DNA of 64,000 bases from Acidobacteriota bacterium. GTDB lineage: Bacteria; Acidobacteriota; Terriglobia; Acidiferrales; UBA7541. The notes below the pieces were generated by a model that was not told the DNA's origin, made no database searches, and saw only the letters and a list, made by a program, of their open reading frames with translations. Positions 8,500-15,360 of the stretch are shown here, one piece after another. How positions within the stretch are numbered: position 1 is the stretch's first letter; every line of letters starts with the position of its first letter. The stretch covers positions 124,001 to 188,000 of the forward strand of contig JABCZJ010000006.1 of the NCBI GenBank assembly GCA_013289715.1, written 5' to 3'. The position numbers and the translations under genes are program-made.

Positions 8500-9777
8500 T
8501 TAAGGAATCACCACTTCGACGCGCTTCGTGGCAGTCCCGCCGCGCCGGTTCTGCCCGGTGATAATAATTTCATGGCTGCCTTTGATCATCGCCGGCAAAA
8601 AATGCCGGAAATGTCCGTCCGCCTGAATACTTGCAACCTGCTCACCATTAATAATCAGCGCGGCCCCCGGTTCGGTTCTGCCAATCACTTCCACCACGTT
8701 GCCATTCAGCTCGGTGGAATCCACTTCCAGAAGCATCTCCTGCTCTTTGCCGTGCACCACCAGAATGAACTTGAACGGATCGCTCACGTCGCTGGTCTTG
8801 GCATCGGCGTCAATCGCACGCACCCGCCAGAAATAGTCTCCGGGATCCAGCCCCGTGATCTCCACGCTTTCACTCGCGATTTTCTTGTCCATCACCACGT
8901 GATTGAATGCCGCCGTGGTGCTGATTTGAAATTCATACATCTTCGCCGTCGCCACCGCATTCCAGGCGAAATGCACCGGATCGTGCTTGGGATCATTCAC
9001 CGTGATGGGCTGCAAGTTCAGCGGCTGAACCAATTCCGGCGGCGCCAGCACCTGTGACTTCGTCATCTGGCCGCCCGTAGGGAACGTCACTTTCTCGAAC
9101 TGGCCGATATCCATGTGTTCGCTGCCGCGATTCAGTTCCGCGCTACCGGAAGCAACCGTGATCTCCTGCTGTTTGGTATCCGGATCGCTGCGCACGGCCG
9201 CGCGCGTATTCGCCTGCAACGAAGCCACCGCATTCTCGAACGAAACTTCAGCCTTCGATCCCGGAACTTCCCAGGTTCCGGTCGCCAAATCCACTTGTCC
9301 GGAAGAGATGTGCACTCCGACCGAAGACGCGCGGTCATGCTCTACGAGATTTTCTTCTACCGTTACCAGCGTGTCGCCCTTCACGGTGTACTGCGTTCCG
9401 TCGGCGAATGCGATACGCGCCACTCCCTCCGGCCCGGTTTGCACCAGGTCTCCTTTATCCAGCGTCAATTGGTAGTCAGCGCTCGCCCAGGTCACTGAGT
9501 TTACTTTCTTTACCTGCACCTTGCCGTCGAGATTGACGAACCGCGCCTGTCTTGCGCTGATCGTCGCTACCCCGGTTTCAGGTCGAGCAATGGTGTCCGA
9601 TATATGCCGTGCCAGGCTGGCAGTCGCTTCCGGGAAAACCAGGTAGGTCGCTGAGCCGACGATGGCGACGATCACAATCACGTAGAGCGCCACGGTCTTA
9701 TAAGTGACCGTATGCCAATACACTTCGACGCGCGATATTTTCGGCTTTGCCGGCGTCGTTAGTTTGCTGTCAGGCAT
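8500..9777 (-). CDS. FecR-domain membrane-anchored protein with Fn3-like and C-terminal Ig-like regions
   Basis: 425 residues. The cytoplasmic N-terminus (about 1-30) is followed by one membrane segment (TVALYVIVIVAIVGSATYLV). A FecR-type beta domain comes next at about 80-230, with LDKGDLVQTGPEGVARIAFA, DGTQYTVKGDTLVTVEE and SGQVDLATGTWEVPGSKAEV. A fibronectin-type region follows (VHFAWNAVATAKMYEFQIST, LDPGDYFWRVRAIDADA), and a last domain resembles bacterial Ig/invasin-like repeats (VIGRTEPGAALIINGEQVAS). The bulk should be periplasmic. In this architecture FecR need not be a sigma-factor regulator; no sigma factor lies nearby. Start ATG at 9777. It sits next to the left edge of the decayed island and upstream of mreB in the same direction. 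Confidence 0.88.
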   Translation of the reverse strand: MPDSKLTTPAKPKISRVEVYWHTVTYKTVALYVIVIVAIVGSATYLVFPEATASLARHISDTIARPETGVATISARQARFVNLDGKVQVKKVNSVTWASADYQLTLDKGDLVQTGPEGVARIAFADGTQYTVKGDTLVTVEENLVEHDRASSVGVHISSGQVDLATGTWEVPGSKAEVSFENAVASLQANTRAAVRSDPDTKQQEITVASGSAELNRGSEHMDIGQFEKVTFPTGGQMTKSQVLAPPELVQPLNLQPITVNDPKHDPVHFAWNAVATAKMYEFQISTTAAFNHVVMDKKIASESVEITGLDPGDYFWRVRAIDADAKTSDVSDPFKFILVVHGKEQEMLLEVDSTELNGNVVEVIGRTEPGAALIINGEQVASIQADGHFRHFLPAMIKGSHEIIITGQNRRGGTATKRVEVVIP

Positions 9778-9788
9778 GTTATTTTTGG

Positions 9789-9807
9789 GGCTAATTTAGA
9801 AAATTAG
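9789..9807. other. Candidate left boundary (attachment-like site) of the decayed island
   Basis: The pattern GGCTAAT-N7-ATTAG occurs here and again at 15059-15077, on the two sides of the recombinase remnant and its cargo. Inverted 5-bp arms around a 7-bp spacer are the form expected of a tyrosine-recombinase core site. The spacers differ (TTAGAAA here, CGCCCGA on the right), which weakens the case. The left site also forms an 8-bp-arm palindrome (9790-9808) and could instead be a regulatory site of the FecR gene. Confidence 0.25.
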
Positions 9808-9814
9808 CGCATAT

Positions 9815-10505
9815 TCACAAATTGGCCAATAAAACTGGGATTCCCAGCGAGTTTGGTGGGAGTCTCCCACCATCGGGTACTTTCGGAATCCTTAGACAGT
9901 CCGAATACCCATCCCCAAGCCCCAACTTCCCCGCCAGTGGTGCGCGTTGAATCTTGACGGCTGGGAGCGAGTTCTGCAGCAGCTTCCCAGCTTCGAGAAT
10001 GTCAGCCTCATCCTTTACATTGTACCGCTCGAATACGCTGCGGTCTTTGTGGCCGCTGATTTTCATTGCCACGCCTTCACACACCCCAGCGCGCCGAAGG
10101 TTGCGAACCGCCAACCGGCGCAGGTCGTGAATCAGGAGACCTTTCGATACCGGCTTCCGCGATAGCATCCTTCCAAGCGTTCTGCAAAACTCCCTTGCTC
10201 GGAAATACTTTACCAGACCGGTCAGTGACGTTGGACAACAGCGTGACCAAAGTTGCTGAAAGAGGCAGCACGCGGCTGTCACTGTTTTTCGTTTCACCCT
10301 GCAGGAGCGTAATCGTGCCTGCGTCCAGATTCACGGCGGACCATTCGATTTTCGCAGCTTCACCGACGCGGCAACCCGTTTCATACAAGAACAGAACCAT
10401 CGGCTGCAGACGCGACGGAATCGCATCGAACAGTTTCTGGAAACCCGCCGGGGGCAAGAAACCTGTGCGGTGTGTGACGCTACAGGCAGGTGCTCCTGCA
10501 GCCAT
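9815..10505 (-). pseudogene. Frameshifted, N-terminally truncated tyrosine recombinase/integrase
   Basis: Two overlapping frames together encode the catalytic domain of a phage-type integrase. The first frame (from 10505) gives LPPAGFQKLFDAIPSRLQPM, FLYETGCRVGEAAKIEWSAV with the first catalytic Arg, and VFPSKGVLQNAWKDAIAEAG. The second frame (to 9815) gives LLIHDLRRLAVRNLRRAGV with the HxxR pair and GHKDRSVFERY with the nucleophile Tyr. The frame switch falls at about 10135-10150 in the sequence encoding AEAGIE. The N-terminal core-binding domain is missing. All catalytic residues survive in the DNA, so inactivation by the frameshift looks recent, unless it is a sequencing error. Its 3' end faces the candidate left boundary. 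Confidence 0.8.
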
Positions 10506-10585
10506 TGTTTGGCTGCAGAATTCAAAGGGCGAAGAAGGAAAAGTGAACCGGGATTTTCAAGTTTGAAATCAGCTTCAGCTCGCAA
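10484..10585 (-). pseudogene. Possible remnant of a short phage/plasmid-type small protein
   Basis: The frame from ATG 10585 begins with FKLENPGSLFLLRPLNSAAK followed by QWLQEHLP. It resembles from memory the start of a short family common on plasmids and prophages (pattern F-x-N-x-G-S-x-x-L-L-x-P-L-T-x-x-A-x-x-W-x-x-E-x-L). After HLP the frame loses sense and runs into the integrase remnant. The rest of that small protein is absent, so this would be a truncated copy fused by deletion to the integrase. Confidence 0.3.
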
Positions 10586-10749
10586 TGACTCCTGGATTGC
10601 ATCGTGGAGAAAGGCTGCAAGGTGGGTTCTTGCCCCCTACGGGCCGCATCCCTCCAGATTCCGGAGGCTGGCACCGTAGCCTTGTCTCTGGCTCGGTTGC
10701 CGGGGCGCGAACTAAGCGCCCACTCTTGATACGCTGACAGACTATGGCC

Positions 10750-11050
10750 ACAGGCCAAGTTTTGGCAACCGTACGGACGTACCATAATCTGCCAAATCGG
10801 TGAGCTCTTCGTCTGCATCCTTGCCCTCCCGCAGGATCTGACTTAGCAGCGTGACTGCTGAGATATCGCCAAATTTCTCGGCCATCCTCCACACCGCGCG
10901 CAGCGATTTCGTAATGCTCGACGCGTTCTGCCGCAGCGATAAGAACTGCGCCCTTCCGATCATCGACATCGTATTCACCCGCCGTCTCGCCACGTTCTTC
11001 GATCAACCCTTCCATCTCCTTGCATTTTGTTTCCGGTTGGCTTTTGATTG
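10750..11050 (-). pseudogene. Decayed DUF892 (YciE/YciF ferritin-like) gene fragment
   Basis: Pieces of a ferritin-like DUF892 protein appear in different frames. At about 11035 downward come KCKEMEGLIEERGETAG and GAVLIAAAERVEHYEIAARG; then, in another frame, RMAEKFGDISAVTLLSQILR and EGKDADEELTDLADYGTSV. In intact members, K-x-x-x-M-E-G-L-I-x-E, then A-A-Q-R-V-E-H-Y-E-I-A-x-Y-G, then L-L-x-x-x-L-D-E-E-K-x-A-D-E-x-L occur in this order in the C-terminal half. A further shift precedes KCKEMEGL (LNQKPTGNK in a third frame). The N-terminal half is missing. DUF892 proteins are associated with stress and are frequent on islands. Clearly non-functional as it stands. Confidence 0.7.
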
Positions 11051-11279
11051 AGAGGCCCCGACGCCACGCGGCGCTGCGAACCCCGATTGGTACGAGGTCC
11101 ATAGCGCCCGGCAGGCGCCGCCGGCACGCATACGACTGCGATGTGTGCGTCCGGGTGATGAATGTTCCAATCGGTGCAGGATCGAGCGAGATGGAGATTG
11201 CATTCAACGAGCATGCTGCCCGGAAAAATTCCTGATGAAACAACCTGTTTTGGATCACCGCTAAGCGCAAGAATCATTA

Positions 11280-12101
11280 ATGAATCACGCGGCCAAGTAT
11301 CCGTCGCGATGCTTTGGCGTGGTGCTCAGCCTGTTCTTGTTGCTGGCGATCAGCGTCTCCCAGGCGACGCTCGCCGATCGCAACATGCTGCCCCGCCGGA
11401 AATCTAACTTTTCCTGCGGGTTCAAGCGATGACGTGGCCCGGAAAGCAGCTGAGTTTCTCATAAAGGCCGAGGGTGCCCCGGCGCATCCATACTGGCCCG
11501 GCGGGACGTCCGGCGTCACGCTTGGCGTCGGCCGGGACGCGGGGTATCACAGTCGCGCCGAATTGCACGAAACGTGGGCCGAGCTGAGCACCCCTGCGTT
11601 AGCACGTCTCGACAGTGCGGCCGGAAAAAACGTCGTGAAGCCCAGGCGCCTATCTCGCAGCTGCGCGCGATCGGGGTACTGCGCTCTGTTTCAGTCCAGA
11701 TTCTCAACCGATCCATCACCGATGATTATTATCCGTTGCTCGTCCAGCTCTTTCGCGGTCTCGAGCGATTGCCGACCGAAGCGCAGGTCGTTTTCATTTC
11801 CGTCGTTTTCAATCGCGGCCCATCAATGGGGCACGATCCCGATTGGTCTACGGCAAAAGAGCTGGACCGGCGGTTTGAGATGCGACGGATGCAAGACGAT
11901 GTCAAGCGCGCGGATATCTACGCGATTTACATCCATCTCGGCACAATGAAGCGGCTGTGGGAGACGGCTGGACGGAGCGGCCTGCCGATCCGCCGGTGCG
12001 AGGAACAGGCCCTGATACGTCCCTATGTTAATCAGCAGCTGAAGTGGGAAGAGAACCGTAACAAGCGCAAAGCGGCGGGGTTGCCGCCTTGCGCGAATTG
12101 A
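11280..12101 (+). pseudogene. Frameshifted secreted lysozyme-like (pesticin/phage-type) gene
   Basis: ATG 11280 opens a clear signal peptide (CFGVVLSLFLLLAISVSQAT, cleavage near TLA) that hits a stop at about 11430. From about 11400 a second frame carries AEFLIKAEGAPAHPYWPGGT and SGVTLGVGRDAGYHSRAEL, the conserved E...PYxPGG.SGVTxGxGxD core of lysozyme-like muramidases. From about 11625 the sense returns to the first frame, with LFRGLERLPTEAQVVFISVV, FNRGPSM, MKRLWETAGRSGLPIRRCEE and AALI-type ending ALIRPY. So two compensating shifts (frame 0 to 1 to 0) break an otherwise full-length gene of about 270 codons. The substrate would be peptidoglycan. Sequencing error at both sites is possible but less likely, given the other decayed genes next to it. 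Confidence 0.7.
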
Positions 12102-12338
12102 GGCCGCTTCTTAGCCGGCTCGCCCGTCGGGGATGCGCGCAATCATGATGAGGCTCAGCAGCTCGGGTGCCGCCTCCCGAAGGGCGACGGTGAGGGACCA
12201 TGCTTACCAAGCCATGACCGGTATGTTTACGTTAAGGATGGGGCGCGTCTGACCTGGGGCCAGAGAACGGTGGTTTCGGACTGGTTATTGCGATTCGCTT
12301 TGTTTGTAACCTATTGAATTTACGTTATTTGACAAGAT

Positions 12339-12430
12339 ACAGCATAATACGCTTGTATCTGATATACACAATAAGCTTGTATTTGCACAGCATAATATGC
12401 TTATATGCATACAGCATTATAAGCTTGTAA
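12339..12430. promoter_or_regulatory. Four 24-bp direct repeats, each an imperfect palindrome, upstream of fic
   Basis: Units begin at 12339, 12363, 12387 and 12411, exactly 24 bp apart. Unit 1 is ACAGCATAATACGCTTGTAT, unit 3 ACAGCATAATATGCTTATAT, unit 4 ACAGCATTATAAGCTTGTAA; unit 2 keeps the right half (ATAAGCTTGTAT). Each has dyad symmetry (TACA...TGTA outside, GC...GC inside). A TTGACA at 12329-12334 just precedes the array, and the array ends 24 bp before the fic start. This is the form of a repeated operator; the natural candidate ligand is the AbiEi-like N-terminal region of the adjacent Fic protein. The stretch 12102-12328 shows nothing else. Confidence 0.75.
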
Positions 12431-12454
12431 TGGCACGGAAGAGGTACAGAACCG

Positions 12455-14254
12455 ATGGCGGCTCCAAACGAAAAACTAGCCGAGTCTCTCGACGTGCTGA
12501 AAGCGCTTCAGGATGAGGGCAGACGTGTGTTCCGATCCGATGAGCTGAGCCGCGTTCATCGAGAGCGGCTCGTCGAAAACGGCTTCATGAAGGAGGTTAT
12601 GAAAGGCTGGCTGATTTCATCCAGCCCTGGCGTGCGGGATGGCGACAGCACACCGTGGTACGCCTCATTCTGGGAATTCTGCGCGCGCTATTGTAACGAT
12701 CGTTTCGGCGAAGCGTGGCACCTCTCGCCGGAGCAGTCGCTCTGGCTGCACGGCGAAAAGACGGTCATTCCGGAGCAGGTTGTAGTATGCAGCCCGAAAG
12801 GGATGAACCACACGATCAATCTGTTATTCAACACGTCGGTTTACGACCTGAAAGTTTCTGAAATGCCGGCGGGAGCGGACATCGTGGTGAGGGATGGATT
12901 GCGGCTCTGCTCGCCGGCGGCAGCGCTCGTGAGAGTGGCGGAATCTTTCTTCTCGCGGAATCCGATTGAATCGCAGGTCGTGCTGGCTAGCATCCGGGAC
13001 GGGTCCGACCTGTTGCGGTTGTTATTGAACGGTGGCCACTCCGCGAAGGCGGGTTATCTGGCCGGGGCGTCCCGGCAGACGGGCCGTGCGCAACTTGCCG
13101 ACGAGATAACAGGCGCGATGAAGAGCGCCGGTTATGCTGTGCGTGAGAACAATCCCTTCGAGGCCGGGCAAATATTCGGCAGACCGAGCCGGCCGGCGGC
13201 GCCCATCGTCGGCCGCGTGCGGATGCTCTGGGAGTCGATGCGCGCTACGGTGGTCGAGAAATTTCCAAAGGCGCCCGGTCTTCCGAAAGACAAGGCGGCC
13301 TATCTGCGTTTCGTGGACGAAATCTATCAAAGCGATGCGTACCATTCATTGTCCATCGAGGGCTACTCGGTAACTCCGGCATTGATTGACAGGGTGCGGG
13401 GAGGGCACTGGGACCCGGAACATCACGAGGAAGACCGCAAGAATCGCGACGCGCTGGCGGCGCGCGGATACTGGCAGTCCTTCCAGCTGGTGAAAGGCGC
13501 CGTCGCGAAAGTGATCGCCGGCGACAATCCCGGCGCGCGCGCGCGCGCGGCGCACAACGAGTGGTACCGCGAGCTGTTCCAGCCCTGCGTCGCAGCGGGC
13601 CTGATCCAACCGGGCGCGCTGGCCGGATACCGGAACATTCCGGTCTACCTGCGCACGTCGCGCTATGTGCCGCCGCGATGGGAAGCGGTGCGTGATGCGA
13701 TGCCCGTATTCTTCGACCTGCTCGAAAAGGAAACAGAACCAAGCGTGCGTGCGGTGCTCAGCCACTGGCTTTTCGGCTACATTCATCCCTACCCGGACGG
13801 CAACGGCCGGATGTCCCGTTTCCTGATGAATGTGATGCTGGCTTCCGGCGGCTATCCTTGGACGGTTATCCGCGTTCAGGATCGCGCCGCTTATCTCTCG
13901 ACGCTGGACCGCGCCAGCATCGACATGGACATCGCTCCGTTCACCGCGTTTGTCGCGCAACGGGTGCAGTGGTCCCTTGGGCACCACGATCTGATTTTCC
14001 CCGAGATCGAGGCGCAATACGTTTTTGACCGCGGTATCGCCGTCTTCTGGGGGCAGGATGGCCAAACGCAGGTACGGTGCGCCATCAGCAGGGAAGCCCT
14101 GGACGATCACTTCAAGGGTGACAACAAGGACAAGCTCGATGTCTTCAGGGCCAACAGGCAAGCGATCGAGAAAGAGGCGCGCAGGAAATACCTCGCTGGC
14201 ACGACAGAGCCGGACGGCTCTGTGCTGATTCGCACACTCGACCTGCCAGGGTGA
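12455..14254 (+). CDS. Fic-domain AMPylase-type protein with AbiEi-like N-terminal region
   Basis: 599 residues. The Fic core motif is H444-PYPDGNGRMSR, matching HPFx[D/E]GNGR with the catalytic His and phosphate-binding Arg intact. About 140 residues upstream lies S298-L-S-I-E302-G, the (S/T)xxxE(G/N) inhibitory helix of class II Fic proteins, so autoinhibition is expected. Residues about 1-230 look like a winged-helix plus AbiEi-type antitoxin fold (DELSRVHRERLVENGFMKEV, LSPEQSLWLHGEKTVIPEQV, ADIVVRDGLRLCSPAAAL). Family knowledge: Fic enzymes transfer AMP to protein targets. Start ATG 12455 with GGAAGAGG upstream. It is the only intact gene of the decayed island and carries its own repeated operator-like array. 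Confidence 0.88.
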   Translation: MAAPNEKLAESLDVLKALQDEGRRVFRSDELSRVHRERLVENGFMKEVMKGWLISSSPGVRDGDSTPWYASFWEFCARYCNDRFGEAWHLSPEQSLWLHGEKTVIPEQVVVCSPKGMNHTINLLFNTSVYDLKVSEMPAGADIVVRDGLRLCSPAAALVRVAESFFSRNPIESQVVLASIRDGSDLLRLLLNGGHSAKAGYLAGASRQTGRAQLADEITGAMKSAGYAVRENNPFEAGQIFGRPSRPAAPIVGRVRMLWESMRATVVEKFPKAPGLPKDKAAYLRFVDEIYQSDAYHSLSIEGYSVTPALIDRVRGGHWDPEHHEEDRKNRDALAARGYWQSFQLVKGAVAKVIAGDNPGARARAAHNEWYRELFQPCVAAGLIQPGALAGYRNIPVYLRTSRYVPPRWEAVRDAMPVFFDLLEKETEPSVRAVLSHWLFGYIHPYPDGNGRMSRFLMNVMLASGGYPWTVIRVQDRAAYLSTLDRASIDMDIAPFTAFVAQRVQWSLGHHDLIFPEIEAQYVFDRGIAVFWGQDGQTQVRCAISREALDDHFKGDNKDKLDVFRANRQAIEKEARRKYLAGTTEPDGSVLIRTLDLPG

Positions 14255-14273
14255 GAGACTGTCTGGCGGACAC

Positions 14274-14345
14274 ATGAAAATCTCCGCAAGAGCGGTTAAG
14301 CGGCTCGGAGAAATCATTACGGGCGACAAGGGGTTGTCGCCCTAG
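14274..14345 (+). CDS. 23-residue ORF, possible N-terminal remnant
   Basis: ATG 14274 to TAG 14345 encodes MKISARAVKRLGEIITGDKG then LSP. It begins 19 bp after the fic stop in the same direction. The sequence has the look of the start of a larger protein (I vaguely recall longer island-encoded proteins opening with a similar K-I-x-x-R-x-x-x-x-L-x-E-I-I-T-G-D pattern), cut off by a stop. Equally it could be chance. Confidence 0.3.
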   Translation: MKISARAVKRLGEIITGDKGLSP

Positions 14346-15160
14346 ATCATCTTTCCAAATCTTGGAACTGAGAAATCAATTGGAGGAGTCGCAGAAGCCG
14401 CGATTTCTCAAATCGCTGGAGCAGGCGGTTTTCGTTCCGGATGCTGGGCTGCATTGCCCACACAGAATCTTCGAAATATAGTTGGGATACTATTAAACAA
14501 AACTACCAATAAGAACGCAGCTATCTTAGTGGAATTTGACTCGGCTTCTCCGGTCCCACCAGCAGACCCTGCCAAGGATTCCGCAAAGGTGAAAAGGATT
14601 TGTTTTCTTGAAATTCCGATTACCCAAGCCTTGGCTTCGCTGCCCAATTGGCCAAAAGACGCTTGTCCGCTCATATAGACGAGAGTTTAAAGCGTGGTTG
14701 ATTCTAAATGACAATCAGTGCACCAAACGGTAACGACGATGATTCTTTGATTTGGCGCAACAATACTCACCGTTTGTCTCCAATGCAAGCATGTCGAATA
14801 CATAACAGATAGAATCAGGCCATCGATAAAATCAGTAACGAATCCTCGCAATCCAAGCAGAACTGACTGAAGCGGCAGTATTGGAGTGGTTCCTCAGAGG
14901 GCGCAAGGTTCGGTGGCTCGCGGGTGATCATTCCCCTACGCCGATTATTTGCGACGATCCACCTGACTCCCACCAGAAACTCCCACCATTTGCTCCGGAA
15001 ATGAGCTAAAACCTCCTAAAGTAACCGACGGTAAATGGATTTAGAATCAACAAATCGTGGCTAATCGCCCGAATTAGAAATCTAGCACACGGGTATAGGC
15101 CGTACAACTCGAGGAGGAAACAGTTGCGAAACTGCTACCCCCTATGATTCCAATCGGTTA
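14346..15160. other. Gene-poor right part of the island
   Basis: No convincing gene is seen in this stretch. The base composition is less GC-rich than the flanks, and the longest frames (74 and 88 codons on opposite strands around 14408-14678) show no recognisable motif or good start. CTCCCACCAT occurs at 14980-14989 and also near the left end at 9864-9873. The candidate right boundary lies at 15059-15077. Confidence 0.5.
15059..15077. other. Candidate right boundary (attachment-like site) of the decayed island
   Basis: GGCTAAT-N7-ATTAG, the partner of the site at 9789-9807 in the same orientation. Spacer sequences differ between the two. Normal, GC-rich gene content resumes right after it. 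Confidence 0.25.
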
Positions 15161-15162
15161 AC

Positions 15163-15213
15163 GGCGGATAAGGGTTCGCCAGGACCCTACGGTCCTGGTA
15201 CCCGCTCCGCGCC
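15163..15213. other. Long imperfect hairpin upstream of the aminotransferase gene
   Basis: Nested stems can be drawn. The outer stem is GGCGGA (15163) with TCCGCGCC (ends 15213), the middle GGGT with ACCC, and the inner is a perfect 8-bp stem CCAGGACC (15179) / GGTCCTGG (15191) closing a 4-nt loop CTAC. It lies about 150 bp before the aminotransferase start, on the leader side. It could be an untranslated-leader structure, a small RNA or a terminator-like element of the island; no known riboswitch class is recognised. Confidence 0.4.
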
Positions 15214-15360
15214 ATTTTGGAGGTTGACCCCGGCACGACAATTTAGCGAGACTATGACGTTCGGGGCGGCTCCTTGCTTGCCCTTGCACCCCGCCACGAA
15301 CAGATTTCATGGCGCCCTCTCCGTGACCGGGAAGATCACTGCCATGCGAGGAAATATATT

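Noticed and set aside
10522..11277. Minus-strand frames of about 98-231 codons in the island
   Set aside because: Only the pieces matching DUF892 make sense; the remainder is out of frame or without any pattern.
12339..12430. CRISPR-like array
   Set aside because: Repeats of 24 bp directly abut with no spacers and are themselves palindromic, so they are operators or iterons, not CRISPR.
14408..14678. Opposed frames of 74 and 88 codons
   Set aside because: Low-complexity, no recognisable motif, poor starts; the composition suggests non-coding island DNA.
9864..14989. CTCCCACCAT at both 9864 and 14980 as direct repeats of an insertion
   Set aside because: Ten bases are too few to separate from chance and the copies lie inside the better boundary motif.
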